From Candidatus Borrarchaeum weybense (GTDB lineage: Archaea > Asgardarchaeota > Sifarchaeia > Borrarchaeales > Borrarchaeaceae): a stretch of DNA of 64,000 bases. A program made the position numbers and the translations under genes. The DNA lies in contig JAHQJS010000007.1 of NCBI GenBank assembly GCA_019057385.1, forward strand, positions 773,685 through 837,684, given 5' to 3'. Numbering within the stretch: position 1 is the first letter of the stretch; each line of letters opens with the position of its first letter. A model generated the notes under the pieces. The model ran no database searches. It had not been told where the DNA came from and worked only from the letters and a program-made list of their open reading frames with translations. Shown here piece by piece: positions 17,440-26,189 of this stretch.

Positions 17440-17619
17440 GTCGTTAATAGGTGAAAGAACGAATTTTAGAACAACTACAGAGCCCACATGATTTGACTCT
17501 ATAAGATTTATCTAAAACAAGTCTTGGCTTACACGAGTTGAAACCAAGTTTTCAACTTTAGCCTATTAACGACGATTTTCCAATGCAAATTTTTTTCATC
17601 GTCGTCGTCGTCGTCGTCG
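17440..17619. repeat. Inverted repeat and TCG trinucleotide tract in a 450-bp gap
   Basis: GTCGTTAATAGG at 17440-17451 is the exact reverse complement of CCTATTAACGAC at 17562-17573. Between them a smaller stem (CTTGG...CCAAG) is visible. Just beyond, 17599-17619 is seven TCG repeats. The whole gap 17399-17848 has no convincing gene; a short minus-strand frame from about 17703 runs through the tract but has no recognisable domain. Confidence 0.5.
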
Positions 17620-17848
17620 GATCCCCACATCTAAAACAAGATATTCGTTTTCAAAAACAGAGTTTCCCATAAAAACTTCATCATAATCCATATAATCCAC
17701 CTCTAGATCCGACTTTTTATTTTGTTGCACATTGCTCTTATGGTTTTTAAGATTTTTGTTTTTGTATATTTAGTGTGAAGTTCAATACAGCAAAAAAATG
17801 AAAAAAATCAAGATTTGGATTGAGTCATATCAAAAAGTGAAGAAAAAG

Positions 17849-19111
17849 TTAAGTTGGAGTCCAATTTTTCATTGCTCTTCGAAACATTTTATTTAGATCG
17901 TCTTCTTTAATAGGAACCGGATTTAAATAGAGTAATCGTTGTATTTTGAACGTATCTGCGGCTAAACGAGCAATATATTCTTCCTTTACGTTAAATGGTG
18001 GCGCTTCAAGGCCATATGGAATTCCAATATCCTTTGATAATTGAATAATTGCGTTTACGCTTTTTTGTGCAGCATCCATAAGCGAAAGATCTTTCACATT
18101 TTCACCTAGTAACTGGGCTATACGTGCAAAACGCTCTGGTGCACCTGGTATATTGAATTCCACAACTGCAGGAAGTATTACAGCGTTAGTAATGCCGTGT
18201 GGTGTATGCCATTGACCCCCCACGGGATAAGCCATGGCATGAACAGTACAAACTCCCGCGTTTGTGAACGCTGCACCAGCTAGGAACGACGCTAATAACA
18301 TGCCACTCCTTGCCTCTAGGTTGTTACCATTATTAACAGCTAGACGTAAGTACTTTCCAATTAGTTCGATAGACTTTTCGGCAAATATATCCGTTAGTTC
18401 AGTTGAGCCCGTAAAAACAGGTCTTTCTGGTGGAGTTGCTGGCTTGGGTCGTGTCGTATATGGTCTAACGAAATATGCTTCAATGGCGTGAACAAGGGCA
18501 TCCATGCCTGTTGCTGCTGTAATGGAGGGGGGCATCGTAATGGTCAACAGAGGATCTAAAATCCCAAGTGTGGGTCTGCCACAGAATAGTGCCCCCTTTA
18601 CTAATTTTTCTGGGAAAGTTATAACTGAAGAAGGAGAGGTCTCACTACCGGTTCCTGCAGTAGTAGGAACAGCTATCAGTGGTTTAAATGGTCCTGGAAT
18701 TTTTTTTCCTTCGCCAAAAGGTGCTGGCATGTAGTCGAGAATTTTGCCACCGTGTGTGAGCACTAAAGCAATTACTTTAGCTGAATCTATAGCACTTCCA
18801 CCACCCAAAGCTACAAATCCATCAAAATTACTATCTTTAAAGTTGTCAATACAGTCTTGCATAGATTTTAACGAAGGTTCTGGTTCCACTTTGTCCCAGA
18901 CCGTAAAAGTGATATTTTGCTCTTTAATAGGTTGCACAATTTTGTCAACAAGACCAATTTTAACCATTACAGAATCAGTCACGATAAGACAATTCTCTAT
19001 TCCTAATTTTTTTAGATCCCAACCAATTTCCGATGCAACATCTAGTCCAAATTTGATATTAGACATAGCAAATTGCCAGGCAGTATCTATTGGTAAGCTA
19101 TCTATCGGCAT
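17849..19111 (-). CDS. Iron-containing alcohol dehydrogenase
   Basis: 420 residues, ATG preceded by AGGAGG. Group III Fe-ADHs use Fe(II) and NAD(P)H to interconvert alcohols and aldehydes or hydroxy acids and oxo acids. Visible are the nucleotide-binding FVALGGGSAIDSAKVIALV, VPTTAGTGSETSPSSVITFP, and metal-site segments MDALVHAIEAYFVRP, TVHAMAYPVGGQWHTPHG with the conserved His residues. The C-terminal PIKEDDLNKMFRRAMKNW is family-typical. A close paralog lies head-to-tail upstream, 190 bp away, and a decayed third copy at 9473-9810. Substrate unknown; pairing with the AOR would make an aldehyde-alcohol couple (inference). Confidence 0.92.
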   Translation of the reverse strand: MPIDSLPIDTAWQFAMSNIKFGLDVASEIGWDLKKLGIENCLIVTDSVMVKIGLVDKIVQPIKEQNITFTVWDKVEPEPSLKSMQDCIDNFKDSNFDGFVALGGGSAIDSAKVIALVLTHGGKILDYMPAPFGEGKKIPGPFKPLIAVPTTAGTGSETSPSSVITFPEKLVKGALFCGRPTLGILDPLLTITMPPSITAATGMDALVHAIEAYFVRPYTTRPKPATPPERPVFTGSTELTDIFAEKSIELIGKYLRLAVNNGNNLEARSGMLLASFLAGAAFTNAGVCTVHAMAYPVGGQWHTPHGITNAVILPAVVEFNIPGAPERFARIAQLLGENVKDLSLMDAAQKSVNAIIQLSKDIGIPYGLEAPPFNVKEEYIARLAADTFKIQRLLYLNPVPIKEDDLNKMFRRAMKNWTPT

Positions 19112-19301
19112 TTTATGCCTCCTTTAAGAATTTATTTCGGATTAAATGCTTGCTATATGTAAAAGACCTTAATAAAAGTGACGTAAAAATATAAGAGCAT
19201 TAGCCCGAAACGACTAACTTCACCCGTAATTAATAAGCTGCTATTTAAATCAATTTTTCAAGTAATCATATAGTTATTTGGAACAAGAAAGTAGAAAAAA
19301 T

Positions 19302-20558
19302 CTACTTAAGTGTCCAATTTCGCATGGCTTTTCGAAATAACTTTTTCAGATCATCCTCGATTATCGGAACTGGATTTGCACCCAAAAGCCGTTGTACTTT
19401 GAATGTATCTGCGGCTAAACGTGGAATGTCTTCTTCTTTTACACCAATCGCTTCGAGGCCGTATGGAATGCCAATATCTTTTGACAATTGGATAATTGCA
19501 TTTACGCTCTTTTGTGCAGCATCCATAGCCGAAAGATTTTCAATATTTTCACCTAGTAAATGGGCTATACGTTTAAAACGTTCTAGTGCACCGGGTATAT
19601 TGAATTCAACAGATGCAGGAAGTAAAACTGCATTTGTTACACCATGCGGAGTATGAAATTGTCCACCAACTATAAGAGCCATTGCATGAACTACGGAAAC
19701 ACCTGCATTACTAAAAGCGACACCAGCGAGGAAAGAGGCTAATAACATACTACTTCTAGCTTCTAGATCATTACCATTAAAAACAGCTCTACGTAGATGT
19801 TTCCCAATTAATTCGATGGCACGTTCAGCAAACAGATCCGTCAGTTCTGTAGCTCCTGTATACACCGGCCTCTCAAGAGGCGTCTTGGGTTTCGGTCGAG
19901 AAGTATACGGTCGCACCCAATATGCTTCGATTGCGTGAACTAGAGCGTCCATACCTGTGCTTGCTGTAACAGAAGGGGGCATTGTCACCGTCAATAGAGG
20001 ATCCAAAATACCAAGCGTTGGTATTCCGCAGAACAAAGCTCCTTTCACTTGTTTTTCCGGAAATGAGATAACTGACACAGGAGTAGTTTCACTACCAGTG
20101 CCTGCTGTAGTAGGAACAGCAATCAATGGTTTAGAAGGACCTGGAATTTTTTTTCCTTCTCCAAATGGAGGTGCCATGTAATCAAGAATTTTACCACCGT
20201 GCGTGAGCACCAAGTCAATTACTTTGGCGGAATCGATGCTCGAACCACCACCTACCGCTACAAAACCATCAAAATTACTATCTTTCAAGCTGCCAATACA
20301 GTCTTGCATAGAATTCAGGGAAGGTTCTGGCTCTACCTTATTCCAGATCATTACATCTATATCTTGTTCTTCAATAACGTGCTTAATTTTATCCACTGTA
20401 CCAATTTGAGCCAATACAGGGTCTGTAATGATAAGGCAATTCCTTATTTCTAAACGTTTTAGATCGTATCCAATTTCAGACGCAACTCCATATCCAAACT
20501 TTATTCGAGACATCTGTAAATCCCAAACGGTATCAGTAGGTAATTCTGATAGTGACAT
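19302..20558 (-). CDS. Iron-containing alcohol dehydrogenase (paralog)
   Basis: 418 residues from the ATG at 20558, chosen because GAGGAGG precedes it and MSLSELPTDTVWDLQMS aligns with the start of the downstream paralog; the frame is open 14 codons further up. Motifs are as in the neighbour: FVAVGGGSSIDSAKVIDLV, VPTTAGTGSETTPVSVISFP, MDALVHAIEAYWVRP and VVHAMALIVGGQFHTPHG. One His-containing segment differs (ALIVGGQF versus AYPVGGQW), so substrate range may differ. The upstream HxlR regulator gene ends 27 bp before this start and is probably cotranscribed. Confidence 0.92.
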   Translation of the reverse strand: MSLSELPTDTVWDLQMSRIKFGYGVASEIGYDLKRLEIRNCLIITDPVLAQIGTVDKIKHVIEEQDIDVMIWNKVEPEPSLNSMQDCIGSLKDSNFDGFVAVGGGSSIDSAKVIDLVLTHGGKILDYMAPPFGEGKKIPGPSKPLIAVPTTAGTGSETTPVSVISFPEKQVKGALFCGIPTLGILDPLLTVTMPPSVTASTGMDALVHAIEAYWVRPYTSRPKPKTPLERPVYTGATELTDLFAERAIELIGKHLRRAVFNGNDLEARSSMLLASFLAGVAFSNAGVSVVHAMALIVGGQFHTPHGVTNAVLLPASVEFNIPGALERFKRIAHLLGENIENLSAMDAAQKSVNAIIQLSKDIGIPYGLEAIGVKEEDIPRLAADTFKVQRLLGANPVPIIEDDLKKLFRKAMRNWTLK

Positions 20559-20584
20559 ACTTACGCCTCCTCTAAAACGGCAGT

Positions 20585-20926
20585 TTACTTCGCTCTCCAA
20601 GAGTGAACTAATGATTTCAATTGTTGCAATATGTTTCCAAGATCTCTTCCTTTTTGAGTGAGAGAATACTCTACCCTTACGGGTGTGGTCGGGATGACGT
20701 CTCTAACGATTAACTCCATTTTTTCAAATTGCTTCAATCGTTTGGATAGAGTTTTAGGACTTAAACTATTCAGTACGTCTAAAAACTCATTGAATCGCAT
20801 TATTTCAGACTTCATAAGGTGCATTATAAGGAATATGCTCCATCTTTTTCCAAGAAGGGACAAGAGTTCACACCCACAACCAGGAAAACAATCCTCCATT
20901 CCACACTCGCAACTCAATTCTGTCAA
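20585..20926 (-). CDS. HxlR-family wHTH regulator with Cys-rich N-terminus
   Basis: 113 residues. GKRWSIFLIMHLMKSEIMRF, then FNEFLDVLNSLSPKTLSKRL and FEKMELIVRDVIPTTPVRVE with YSLTQKGRDLG make a full HxlR winged helix. The N-terminus is unusual: C-E-C-G-M-E-D-C-F-P-G-C-G-C, five cysteines within 14 residues (C6, C8, C13, C17, C19), where typical HxlR sensors have one conserved Cys. This suggests metal or iron-sulfur sensing (inference). It precedes the two alcohol dehydrogenases on the same strand and is divergent from the metal ABC transporter, with a palindrome in the gap, so it may control either set. Confidence 0.85.
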   Translation of the reverse strand: MTELSCECGMEDCFPGCGCELLSLLGKRWSIFLIMHLMKSEIMRFNEFLDVLNSLSPKTLSKRLKQFEKMELIVRDVIPTTPVRVEYSLTQKGRDLGNILQQLKSLVHSWRAK

Positions 20927-20981
20927 TGAGACTAACTCCGATTAGCTATATTAGGTTACATTTTGGGAACTACTAATTCTA

Positions 20982-20994
20982 TATACTAAGTATA
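20982..20994. promoter_or_regulatory. 13-bp palindrome between hxlR-like gene and znuA
   Basis: TATACT-A-AGTATA is a perfect inverted repeat in the 114-bp divergent gap. HxlR-type repressors commonly bind TACT/AGTA-type palindromes, so this is a candidate operator for the adjacent regulator. Part of it could also serve as a box A. Confidence 0.5.
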
Positions 20995-21040
20995 ATAAGT
21001 AAATTAACTATAAAATGTTTTTCAAATGGTAGGGAACGGA

Positions 21041-21901
21041 ATGAATAAAAGAATACAAGGGTTAATTGCGGCTGTCATCGTTGTAATCTGTTTGGTTGGT
21101 GCATATAGTTATATCAGTCCACAAATAACGGAAACTAGCGAAGGAAAAATAGGCGTTGTTGTCACCATTGTTCCGCAGACCGAATTTGTTGAGAGTGTGG
21201 CGGGTGATAGAGTAACAGTAACAGTAATGGTTCCTTCTGGAGCAAGTCCACATACTTATGAACCTACACCGAGTCAACTAGAAGCGGTTAGTAAGGCACA
21301 GATATACTTTAAGGTGGGATCTGGGGTAGAATTTGAGACTGCTTGGTGGGATAAGATTATCGCTGCAAATCCGAACATATATGTTATTGACAGTTCAGAG
21401 GGCATAGAACTAATAGGGACTGATCCACATATTTGGAATTCTCCAATTAATGCAAAGAAAATGGTAGAAAACTTTTACAACGGTCTTACACAGGTAGACC
21501 CAGATCATAAAGATGAATACAAAGCAAACAAAGATATTTATCTACAACAGCTTGACGAACTTGACAATTACATTCGAGAGCTCTTTGTCGACTTTACAAA
21601 CAGGGTTTTTCTAATATATCATCCATCATTTGGATATTTTGCTGAGGAATATGGTCTGACACAAATTGCAATAGAGCACGGAGGTAAAGAACCGACTCCA
21701 CAAGTCATTCAAGAAAGTATAGATGCTGCGAACACCTACAATTTATCATACGTCTATGTGGCACCACAATTTTCAACGATACATGCAAAAACAATTGCCA
21801 ACGAAATTGGTGGGAAAATTCTATACATTGATCCTCTCGCTGAAAACTATATTGATAACATGAGTAATGTAGCTGACGCGCTTGCTTTGGAGTTTGAATG
21901 A
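21041..21901 (+). CDS. znuA: Metal ABC transporter substrate-binding protein (ZnuA/TroA type)
   Basis: About 286 residues from ATG 21041; five more if the upstream ATG at 21026 is used. A basic start and hydrophobic 6-25 form a signal or lipoprotein-like anchor. Cluster A-I metal ligands are visible: SGASPHTYEPTPSQ (His), TDPHIWNSPINAKKM (His), IYHPSFGYFAEEYGL (His) and YIDPLAENY (Asp). There is no His-rich loop, so Zn or Mn cannot be told apart. It is first gene of the transporter operon (binding protein, ATPase, permease). Confidence 0.9.
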   Translation: MNKRIQGLIAAVIVVICLVGAYSYISPQITETSEGKIGVVVTIVPQTEFVESVAGDRVTVTVMVPSGASPHTYEPTPSQLEAVSKAQIYFKVGSGVEFETAWWDKIIAANPNIYVIDSSEGIELIGTDPHIWNSPINAKKMVENFYNGLTQVDPDHKDEYKANKDIYLQQLDELDNYIRELFVDFTNRVFLIYHPSFGYFAEEYGLTQIAIEHGGKEPTPQVIQESIDAANTYNLSYVYVAPQFSTIHAKTIANEIGGKILYIDPLAENYIDNMSNVADALALEFE

Positions 21902-21940
21902 TACGTATACAGATACATACGATGGATGGATGGATGAAAA

Positions 21941-22687
21941 ATGAATGCAGAAATTGTTAGCCTCAAGAATGTATCAGTTTATTTCAATGATGTTTCCGTT
22001 CTTGAGGACATCACTTTTTCTATAAAGCAAAACGATTTTCTTGCTATAATAGGCCCCAATGGGGGTGGAAAAACTACACTATTAAAAGTAATCCTTGGCT
22101 TGATTAAACCAAATAGAGGCGAAGTTGCAGTTTTTGGAAAAACCCCAGAAGAAGGGCGAAAATTAATTGGATATCTGCCGCAATACACATCCTTTGATTT
22201 GAAATTTCCCATAAACGTGTTCAACGTAGTTCTTATGGGGCGATATAATGGAATTTTCAAAAGATATTCGAAAGAAGATAAAGAAGCTGTCATTAACGCC
22301 CTGAAAATTGTCGAAATGCTCGAATTCAGGGATAGACAGATCGGAAAATTATCGGGAGGGCAGTTACAGAGGGTTCTTTTGGCCAGAGCACTTGCAAGAG
22401 AACGTAAATTGCTTGTGCTTGATGAACCAATGACAAACATCGATCCAGAGATGCAACAGTCATTTTATGAGTTACTCGTAGAACTCAAAAAAGAGATGAC
22501 AATAGTTTTAGTAACTCATGATATTGGCGTTGTTTCTGTGTATGTCGATGAAATTGCGTGCTTAAATCGCAAGTTGGTGTATCATGGTTCAAAAGAAACG
22601 GCATTGAAAAAACTTGAAGACCTATATAAATGCCCGGTAGAACTAATAGCGCATGGAATTCCCCATAGAGTATTAAAGAGGCACTAA
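21941..22687 (+). CDS. znuC: Metal ABC transporter ATPase (ZnuC type)
   Basis: 248 residues. Walker [13 protein letters not shown] (about 38-49), Q-loop YLPQYTSFD, signature [15 protein letters not shown], Walker [14 protein letters not shown] and H-loop VLVTHDIG are all intact. It energises uptake by the adjacent permease. The spacing to the permease is 2 bp, so the genes are cotranscribed. A short run of GGATGGATGGATG precedes the start and may provide the ribosome binding site. Confidence 0.93.
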   Translation: MNAEIVSLKNVSVYFNDVSVLEDITFSIKQNDFLAIIGPNGGGKTTLLKVILGLIKPNRGEVAVFGKTPEEGRKLIGYLPQYTSFDLKFPINVFNVVLMGRYNGIFKRYSKEDKEAVINALKIVEMLEFRDRQIGKLSGGQLQRVLLARALARERKLLVLDEPMTNIDPEMQQSFYELLVELKKEMTIVLVTHDIGVVSVYVDEIACLNRKLVYHGSKETALKKLEDLYKCPVELIAHGIPHRVLKRH

Positions 22688-22689
22688 GA

Positions 22690-23496
22690 ATGATAGAAAT
22701 TCTTCAGTACACATTTATGAGAAATGCGCTGATGGCAGCCGTTTTGGTAAGCATAGTTTGTGGAATCATCGGCACCTATGTAGTTATAAAAAGAATTGTC
22801 TTTATTAGTGGTGGCATTTCTCATGCCGCATTTGGGGGAATTGGGTTAGGCTTTCTGCTTGGAATAAATCCAGTTCTGGCTGCTATCCCTTTTAGCATAT
22901 TAGCTGCACTTAGTATTGGAACTATTAGTAAAAAAGTAAAAGTGAGTGAAGATACCGCTATTGGAATAATATGGACAGTAGGTATGGCATTAGGTATCCT
23001 ATTTATTCAGTTAAGTCCAGGCTATGCACCAGATCTGTTTAGCTATCTGTTTGGAAGTATCCTTACAGTTCCTTCTTCTGACTTGATTATGATGCTAATT
23101 TTAGATATAATAATTATTCTGACCACACTAGTACTCTACAAGGAATTTTCAGCAATATCATTCGACGAAGAATATTCAACGGTTATTGGTGTTCCAACGA
23201 AATTATCATATTTGCTGCTCATGTGTTTGGTCGGACTGAGTGTTGTTGTCCTAATAAGAGTCGTCGGAGTGATATTGGTTATCGCTTTGTTAACAATTCC
23301 AGCAGCGATAAGTAGACAATTTGTCTATAACGTTAAAAACTTAATGCTCCTTTCAATCATTATTGGACTTGTTCTAACTGTAACTGGTTTATGGCTCTCT
23401 TACGTACTCGATTTAGCTTCAGGAGCAGTCATTGTTTTAGTTTTAGGTGCATCTTTTCTTATATCTTCGTTTTTAAAACATTCTGTGCAAAGTTAA
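22690..23496 (+). CDS. znuB: Metal ABC transporter permease (ZnuB type)
   Basis: 268 residues with about eight membrane segments. The ABC-3 family marks are [20 protein letters not shown] (34-53) near the N-terminus, where the conserved His lies on the ion path, and [17 protein letters not shown], the coupling region that contacts the ATPase. It is the last gene of the operon and is followed by a strong hairpin. Confidence 0.92.
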   Translation: MIEILQYTFMRNALMAAVLVSIVCGIIGTYVVIKRIVFISGGISHAAFGGIGLGFLLGINPVLAAIPFSILAALSIGTISKKVKVSEDTAIGIIWTVGMALGILFIQLSPGYAPDLFSYLFGSILTVPSSDLIMMLILDIIIILTTLVLYKEFSAISFDEEYSTVIGVPTKLSYLLLMCLVGLSVVVLIRVVGVILVIALLTIPAAISRQFVYNVKNLMLLSIIIGLVLTVTGLWLSYVLDLASGAVIVLVLGASFLISSFLKHSVQS

Positions 23497-23524
23497 GAGA
23501 CGCCTGATGAAGCAATTTCTCCAA

Positions 23525-23560
23525 GTGAGGTATCTCACCTTACCTCTTCAAGGAAGAGGT
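23525..23560 (+). terminator. Hairpins at the end of the znu operon
   Basis: Two adjacent stems: GTGAG-TATC-CTCAC-like at 23525-23538 and the perfect ACCTCTT-CAAGG-AAGAGGT at 23542-23560, followed by ATAATTT. They lie 29 bp after the permease stop. Confidence 0.55.
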
Positions 23561-23663
23561 ATAATTTACTCTCCTCTATGAATTAACCTTGCCAAGTCAT
23601 AAAAGAAGTTCTATAAAATAAAATTAATCATATAAACGATTTTGTACTTTGTTTTCTATTTGA

Positions 23664-24233
23664 CTATATAAAGAGGAAATATCGAGGAACACGTTGTTTA
23701 TATCGCAAGAAAGATTCCCCGTATTTCTTCTCCAGGAATGATTCTTCAAGTAGAACAGCTTTGTGACTAAGTATTATCCACCAAATTAGTATAACAAGAA
23801 GCAAAATACCTGATACTGATAGCGTCCAACCCATCAAACAAAGTGCTAAATAAAACAATGATGCGCCTAAATACATTGGATTCCTCGAATATCGATAAAT
23901 TCCCGTGGTATTTACCCCTTTAGTGAATTGCGCAAATGAGTACATAGCAATTACATTCAAGACAATTCCTATGATATAAACCGGTAATCCAAGCCAAAAT
24001 AGTGGTCCAATGTTAATTGGCGTTAAAATACTGATAATTAAAATTACTAAGAGAAATATCCTACTAATTAATCCGCATTTCTTGCCACTAGGGGATTCAT
24101 AAAAGTCAGGATCTTCAATAGGGCTTCCTCGCTTTCGATCAGTAAGTATCATTAAAGCCCATATTAGACCGTATCCCACAACAAGGAAGATCCACAAGTT
24201 GTAAAGACCTAATTTTAGATTCAATTCTATCAT
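23664..24233 (-). CDS. Isoprenylcysteine carboxylmethyltransferase-family membrane protein
   Basis: 189 residues with about five membrane segments. The C-terminal half carries the ICMT/PEMT signature: YRYSRNPMYLGASLFYLALC (about 118-137) and, near the end, EESFLEKKYGESFLRYKQRV with RYF. In the family these residues bind S-adenosylmethionine. Archaeal relatives are mostly uncharacterised and may methylate lipids or proteins. A second family member is encoded at 25069-25701, with a DUF6064 gene between them, all on the minus strand. Confidence 0.8.
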   Translation of the reverse strand: MIELNLKLGLYNLWIFLVVGYGLIWALMILTDRKRGSPIEDPDFYESPSGKKCGLISRIFLLVILIISILTPINIGPLFWLGLPVYIIGIVLNVIAMYSFAQFTKGVNTTGIYRYSRNPMYLGASLFYLALCLMGWTLSVSGILLLVILIWWIILSHKAVLLEESFLEKKYGESFLRYKQRVPRYFLFI

Positions 24234-24333
24234 AGAATCTCCTCAATTTATATTTAGGGGAATTCTCAAACCAATGGACATCAATGAGGAGTTAACCAAT
24301 TCTGTTATAAAAAATTTTGGAATGTGGAGTTTT

Positions 24334-24978
24334 CTAACGCTCAGTTCGATTACGATATAAAATCATTAACGTTCCAGCTACACCAACTACTACTTCACCA
24401 ATGTCTGCCCAGACGTGGAAAGTCGTCACAGCATAAATCCCCGTCAGTGACCAAATAAGGGGAATCACTAAAACAAATAGAGAGATCCTTTTATTTGTCC
24501 CTAACAGCAGTCCGAAGGTGAAAATACAAATCGGACAAGGAGCACCGAAAATTGGTCCAGAAGGATAGCTATGCCCAGTAAAATATCCTATAAGTGGATA
24601 AATGACTAATGCGTATATTATGAAAATCGTCCCGACAAGGGAATATTTGTTTCCCTCGATTTTGAAAGATAAGGATGGTTTATATATACCGAAAACCAAG
24701 AATATCAAGCCTTGCAGGATGAATAGTGCGCCAAATAGAGAATATAAAGGAAAAATTGGGCTAAAGAATATTATGAAAAAGACGATTCCTGCCCACAACC
24801 AAAGAAAAGCTAGCATACCAGAAATGGTTTTATCAGAATAACTGGTTTTCTTTATAGCTAGGATCACTACGGCTACTCCTATCAAATAAATGATGATTAC
24901 CATCGGCCAAGTGGCCTCATGATACGTTTTAAACCCTTCAAAAAATGCTTCAGGACTAACAGAAGGGAATTCAGCCAT
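24334..24978 (-). CDS. DUF6064-like six-helix membrane protein
   Basis: 214 residues with six or seven hydrophobic segments. FPLYSLFGALFILQGLIFLV, then GHSYPSGPIFGAPCPICIFT (a Pro-Cys-Pro motif in a membrane loop) and TFGLLLGTNKR match what I recall of DUF6064. AATAGGAGG precedes the ATG. The operator-like repeats at 25007-25028 lie just upstream, below an AT-rich box A, so the gene has its own regulated promoter. Function unknown. Confidence 0.65.
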   Translation of the reverse strand: MAEFPSVSPEAFFEGFKTYHEATWPMVIIIYLIGVAVVILAIKKTSYSDKTISGMLAFLWLWAGIVFFIIFFSPIFPLYSLFGALFILQGLIFLVFGIYKPSLSFKIEGNKYSLVGTIFIIYALVIYPLIGYFTGHSYPSGPIFGAPCPICIFTFGLLLGTNKRISLFVLVIPLIWSLTGIYAVTTFHVWADIGEVVVGVAGTLMILYRNRTER

Positions 24979-25006
24979 TTACTAATCCTCCTATTGAACT
25001 GGGAAA

Positions 25007-25028
25007 TTTAGGTTGCCTAAAGTTTAGG
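25007..25028 (-). promoter_or_regulatory. Operator with three alternating TTTAGG half-sites (DtxR-like)
   Basis: TTTAGG (25007-25012), CCTAAA (25016-25021) and TTTAGG (25023-25028) form two overlapping perfect palindromes with 3-bp and 1-bp spacers. The half-site resembles DtxR/IdeR/MntR boxes (TTAGG...CCTAA). It lies 29-50 bp upstream of the DUF6064 start and about 20 bp downstream of the AT-rich TTAAATAT, that is over the expected transcription start. Confidence 0.6.
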
Positions 25029-25068
25029 ATCCTCATATTTAACATTTTGAAAACTTTACTCCTACTCT

Positions 25069-25701
25069 TTAGGGTGAGGTCGTTGACGTTTGTCTTGTGA
25101 GCTTCGGAAAGAATTTTCCTACTCTCTGTTTATAGTTTTCATATTTTTCTTTATGCACTTTTAATAAATATTGCTCCTCAAAATTAGCCTTTGAATTGTA
25201 TACAAGGACATTGCACACCAAGTTAACCAATGACAATAGATTCGGTACAATGAAAAAAAGTCCAATTACGAACAAGATCACTGATAAACCTATTGGATGC
25301 CGAATATGGGCATATATTCCATGAGTAACTAAATTAGTTCTCTCTTTGGGAAGCATCATCCTAAAATTAACACCTAAAGTCAGGATGCCAACTGTTTCGA
25401 GCACAAATCCAAAGCCAATTATAGCCATCCCCATAATTTGAAAAAATTCATTGAATATTAAAGGAATTTTCAAAAACCAATTGGCACTATCCTCATTGAT
25501 CACATAAAGAATTATTATACCTATAAACAGCAAACTACTTAAACTCGCAAATATCCTTTTTCCGCTAGGATATCCACCAGCTACGCCTTTTGAATCTTTT
25601 CCAGCACGTTTTGGTATGATTAAAGATATTAAAAATAAAACTAGATATAAGACTAAGTACCCCAGAAGAAATATTTGAATATAACTTAAATTCATCTTCA
25701 T
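25069..25701 (-). CDS. Isoprenylcysteine carboxylmethyltransferase-family membrane protein (second)
   Basis: 210 residues with five or six membrane segments. HGIYAHIRHPIGLSVILFVI gives the conserved R-H-P motif and FEEQYLLKVHKEKYENYKQR the C-terminal E-E...Y signature of ICMT-type methyltransferases. It is only distantly similar to the protein at 23664-24233. The promoter carries a TTAGG/CCTAA palindrome at 25798-25811 shared in type with the DUF6064 gene, so both are probably controlled by one metalloregulator. Confidence 0.75.
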   Translation of the reverse strand: MKMNLSYIQIFLLGYLVLYLVLFLISLIIPKRAGKDSKGVAGGYPSGKRIFASLSSLLFIGIIILYVINEDSANWFLKIPLIFNEFFQIMGMAIIGFGFVLETVGILTLGVNFRMMLPKERTNLVTHGIYAHIRHPIGLSVILFVIGLFFIVPNLLSLVNLVCNVLVYNSKANFEEQYLLKVHKEKYENYKQRVGKFFPKLTRQTSTTSP

Positions 25702-25797
25702 TGCCGCGTCCTTTTGTAAAAATTCTTCAAAATAACACTGTAGTGCTCCTAAAAGCTGATTTAATCGTAGTCTCTTCTTTTTTCCAACTAAGAAGAA

Positions 25798-25812
25798 TTA
25801 GGTTTACCTAAA
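25798..25812 (-). promoter_or_regulatory. Second DtxR-like operator
   Basis: TTAGG-TTTA-CCTAA (25798-25811) repeats the half-site found at 25007-25028. On the minus strand a TTTATATAC box lies about 20-30 bp upstream (about 25828-25838), which again places the palindrome over the predicted transcription start of the methyltransferase-like gene. Confidence 0.55.
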
Positions 25813-25994
25813 ATTTAAAATGACGTGTATATAAATTTTTGGTATGCTTAAAATATATCTTAGCCTCGCAAGAAGACTCCATCCGCCTAATGATCTTTAT
25901 TACACTATATCAAATGATTTCTTATTATACTTCAATAAAAATAAGAAAAAGAGACTAAACGCTTATTTTATTTCCCAATTTTTTCTTAAAGGGA

Positions 25995-26189
25995 TTATTT
26001 ATAGCAACTGATGAATCTTTCGATTGTCCTGTCATATGTTTTTTCGACTTCTGGGGGAAATAAACAACCTGGCAATTCTCCACGGGCTTTGTGATAACTT
26101 ATGCATTCACAACAAAGACCTTTTTTCGAGCAAGGATAAGTACATCCACAATGTTCAATATTCTTGGATATGTTACAATCACGTTTCAT
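25995..26189 (-). CDS. Cys-rich DUF6485-like protein
   Basis: 64 residues with nine cysteines. The pattern C-x-C-x3-C-x5-C-C-x2-C in [16 protein letters not shown], then [20 protein letters not shown] and YDRTIERFI, matches what I recall of DUF6485. The cysteines suggest bound zinc or an iron-sulfur cluster. Function unknown. It reads away from an 870-bp gap. Confidence 0.75.
   Translation of the reverse strand: MKRDCNISKNIEHCGCTYPCSKKGLCCECISYHKARGELPGCLFPPEVEKTYDRTIERFISCYK

Noticed and set aside
17590..17720. Possible LysW gene next to lysX
   Set aside because: The minus-strand frames here have no paired CxxC motifs and are interrupted by the TCG tract; only one weak SCFRCG occurs in a frame without a start.
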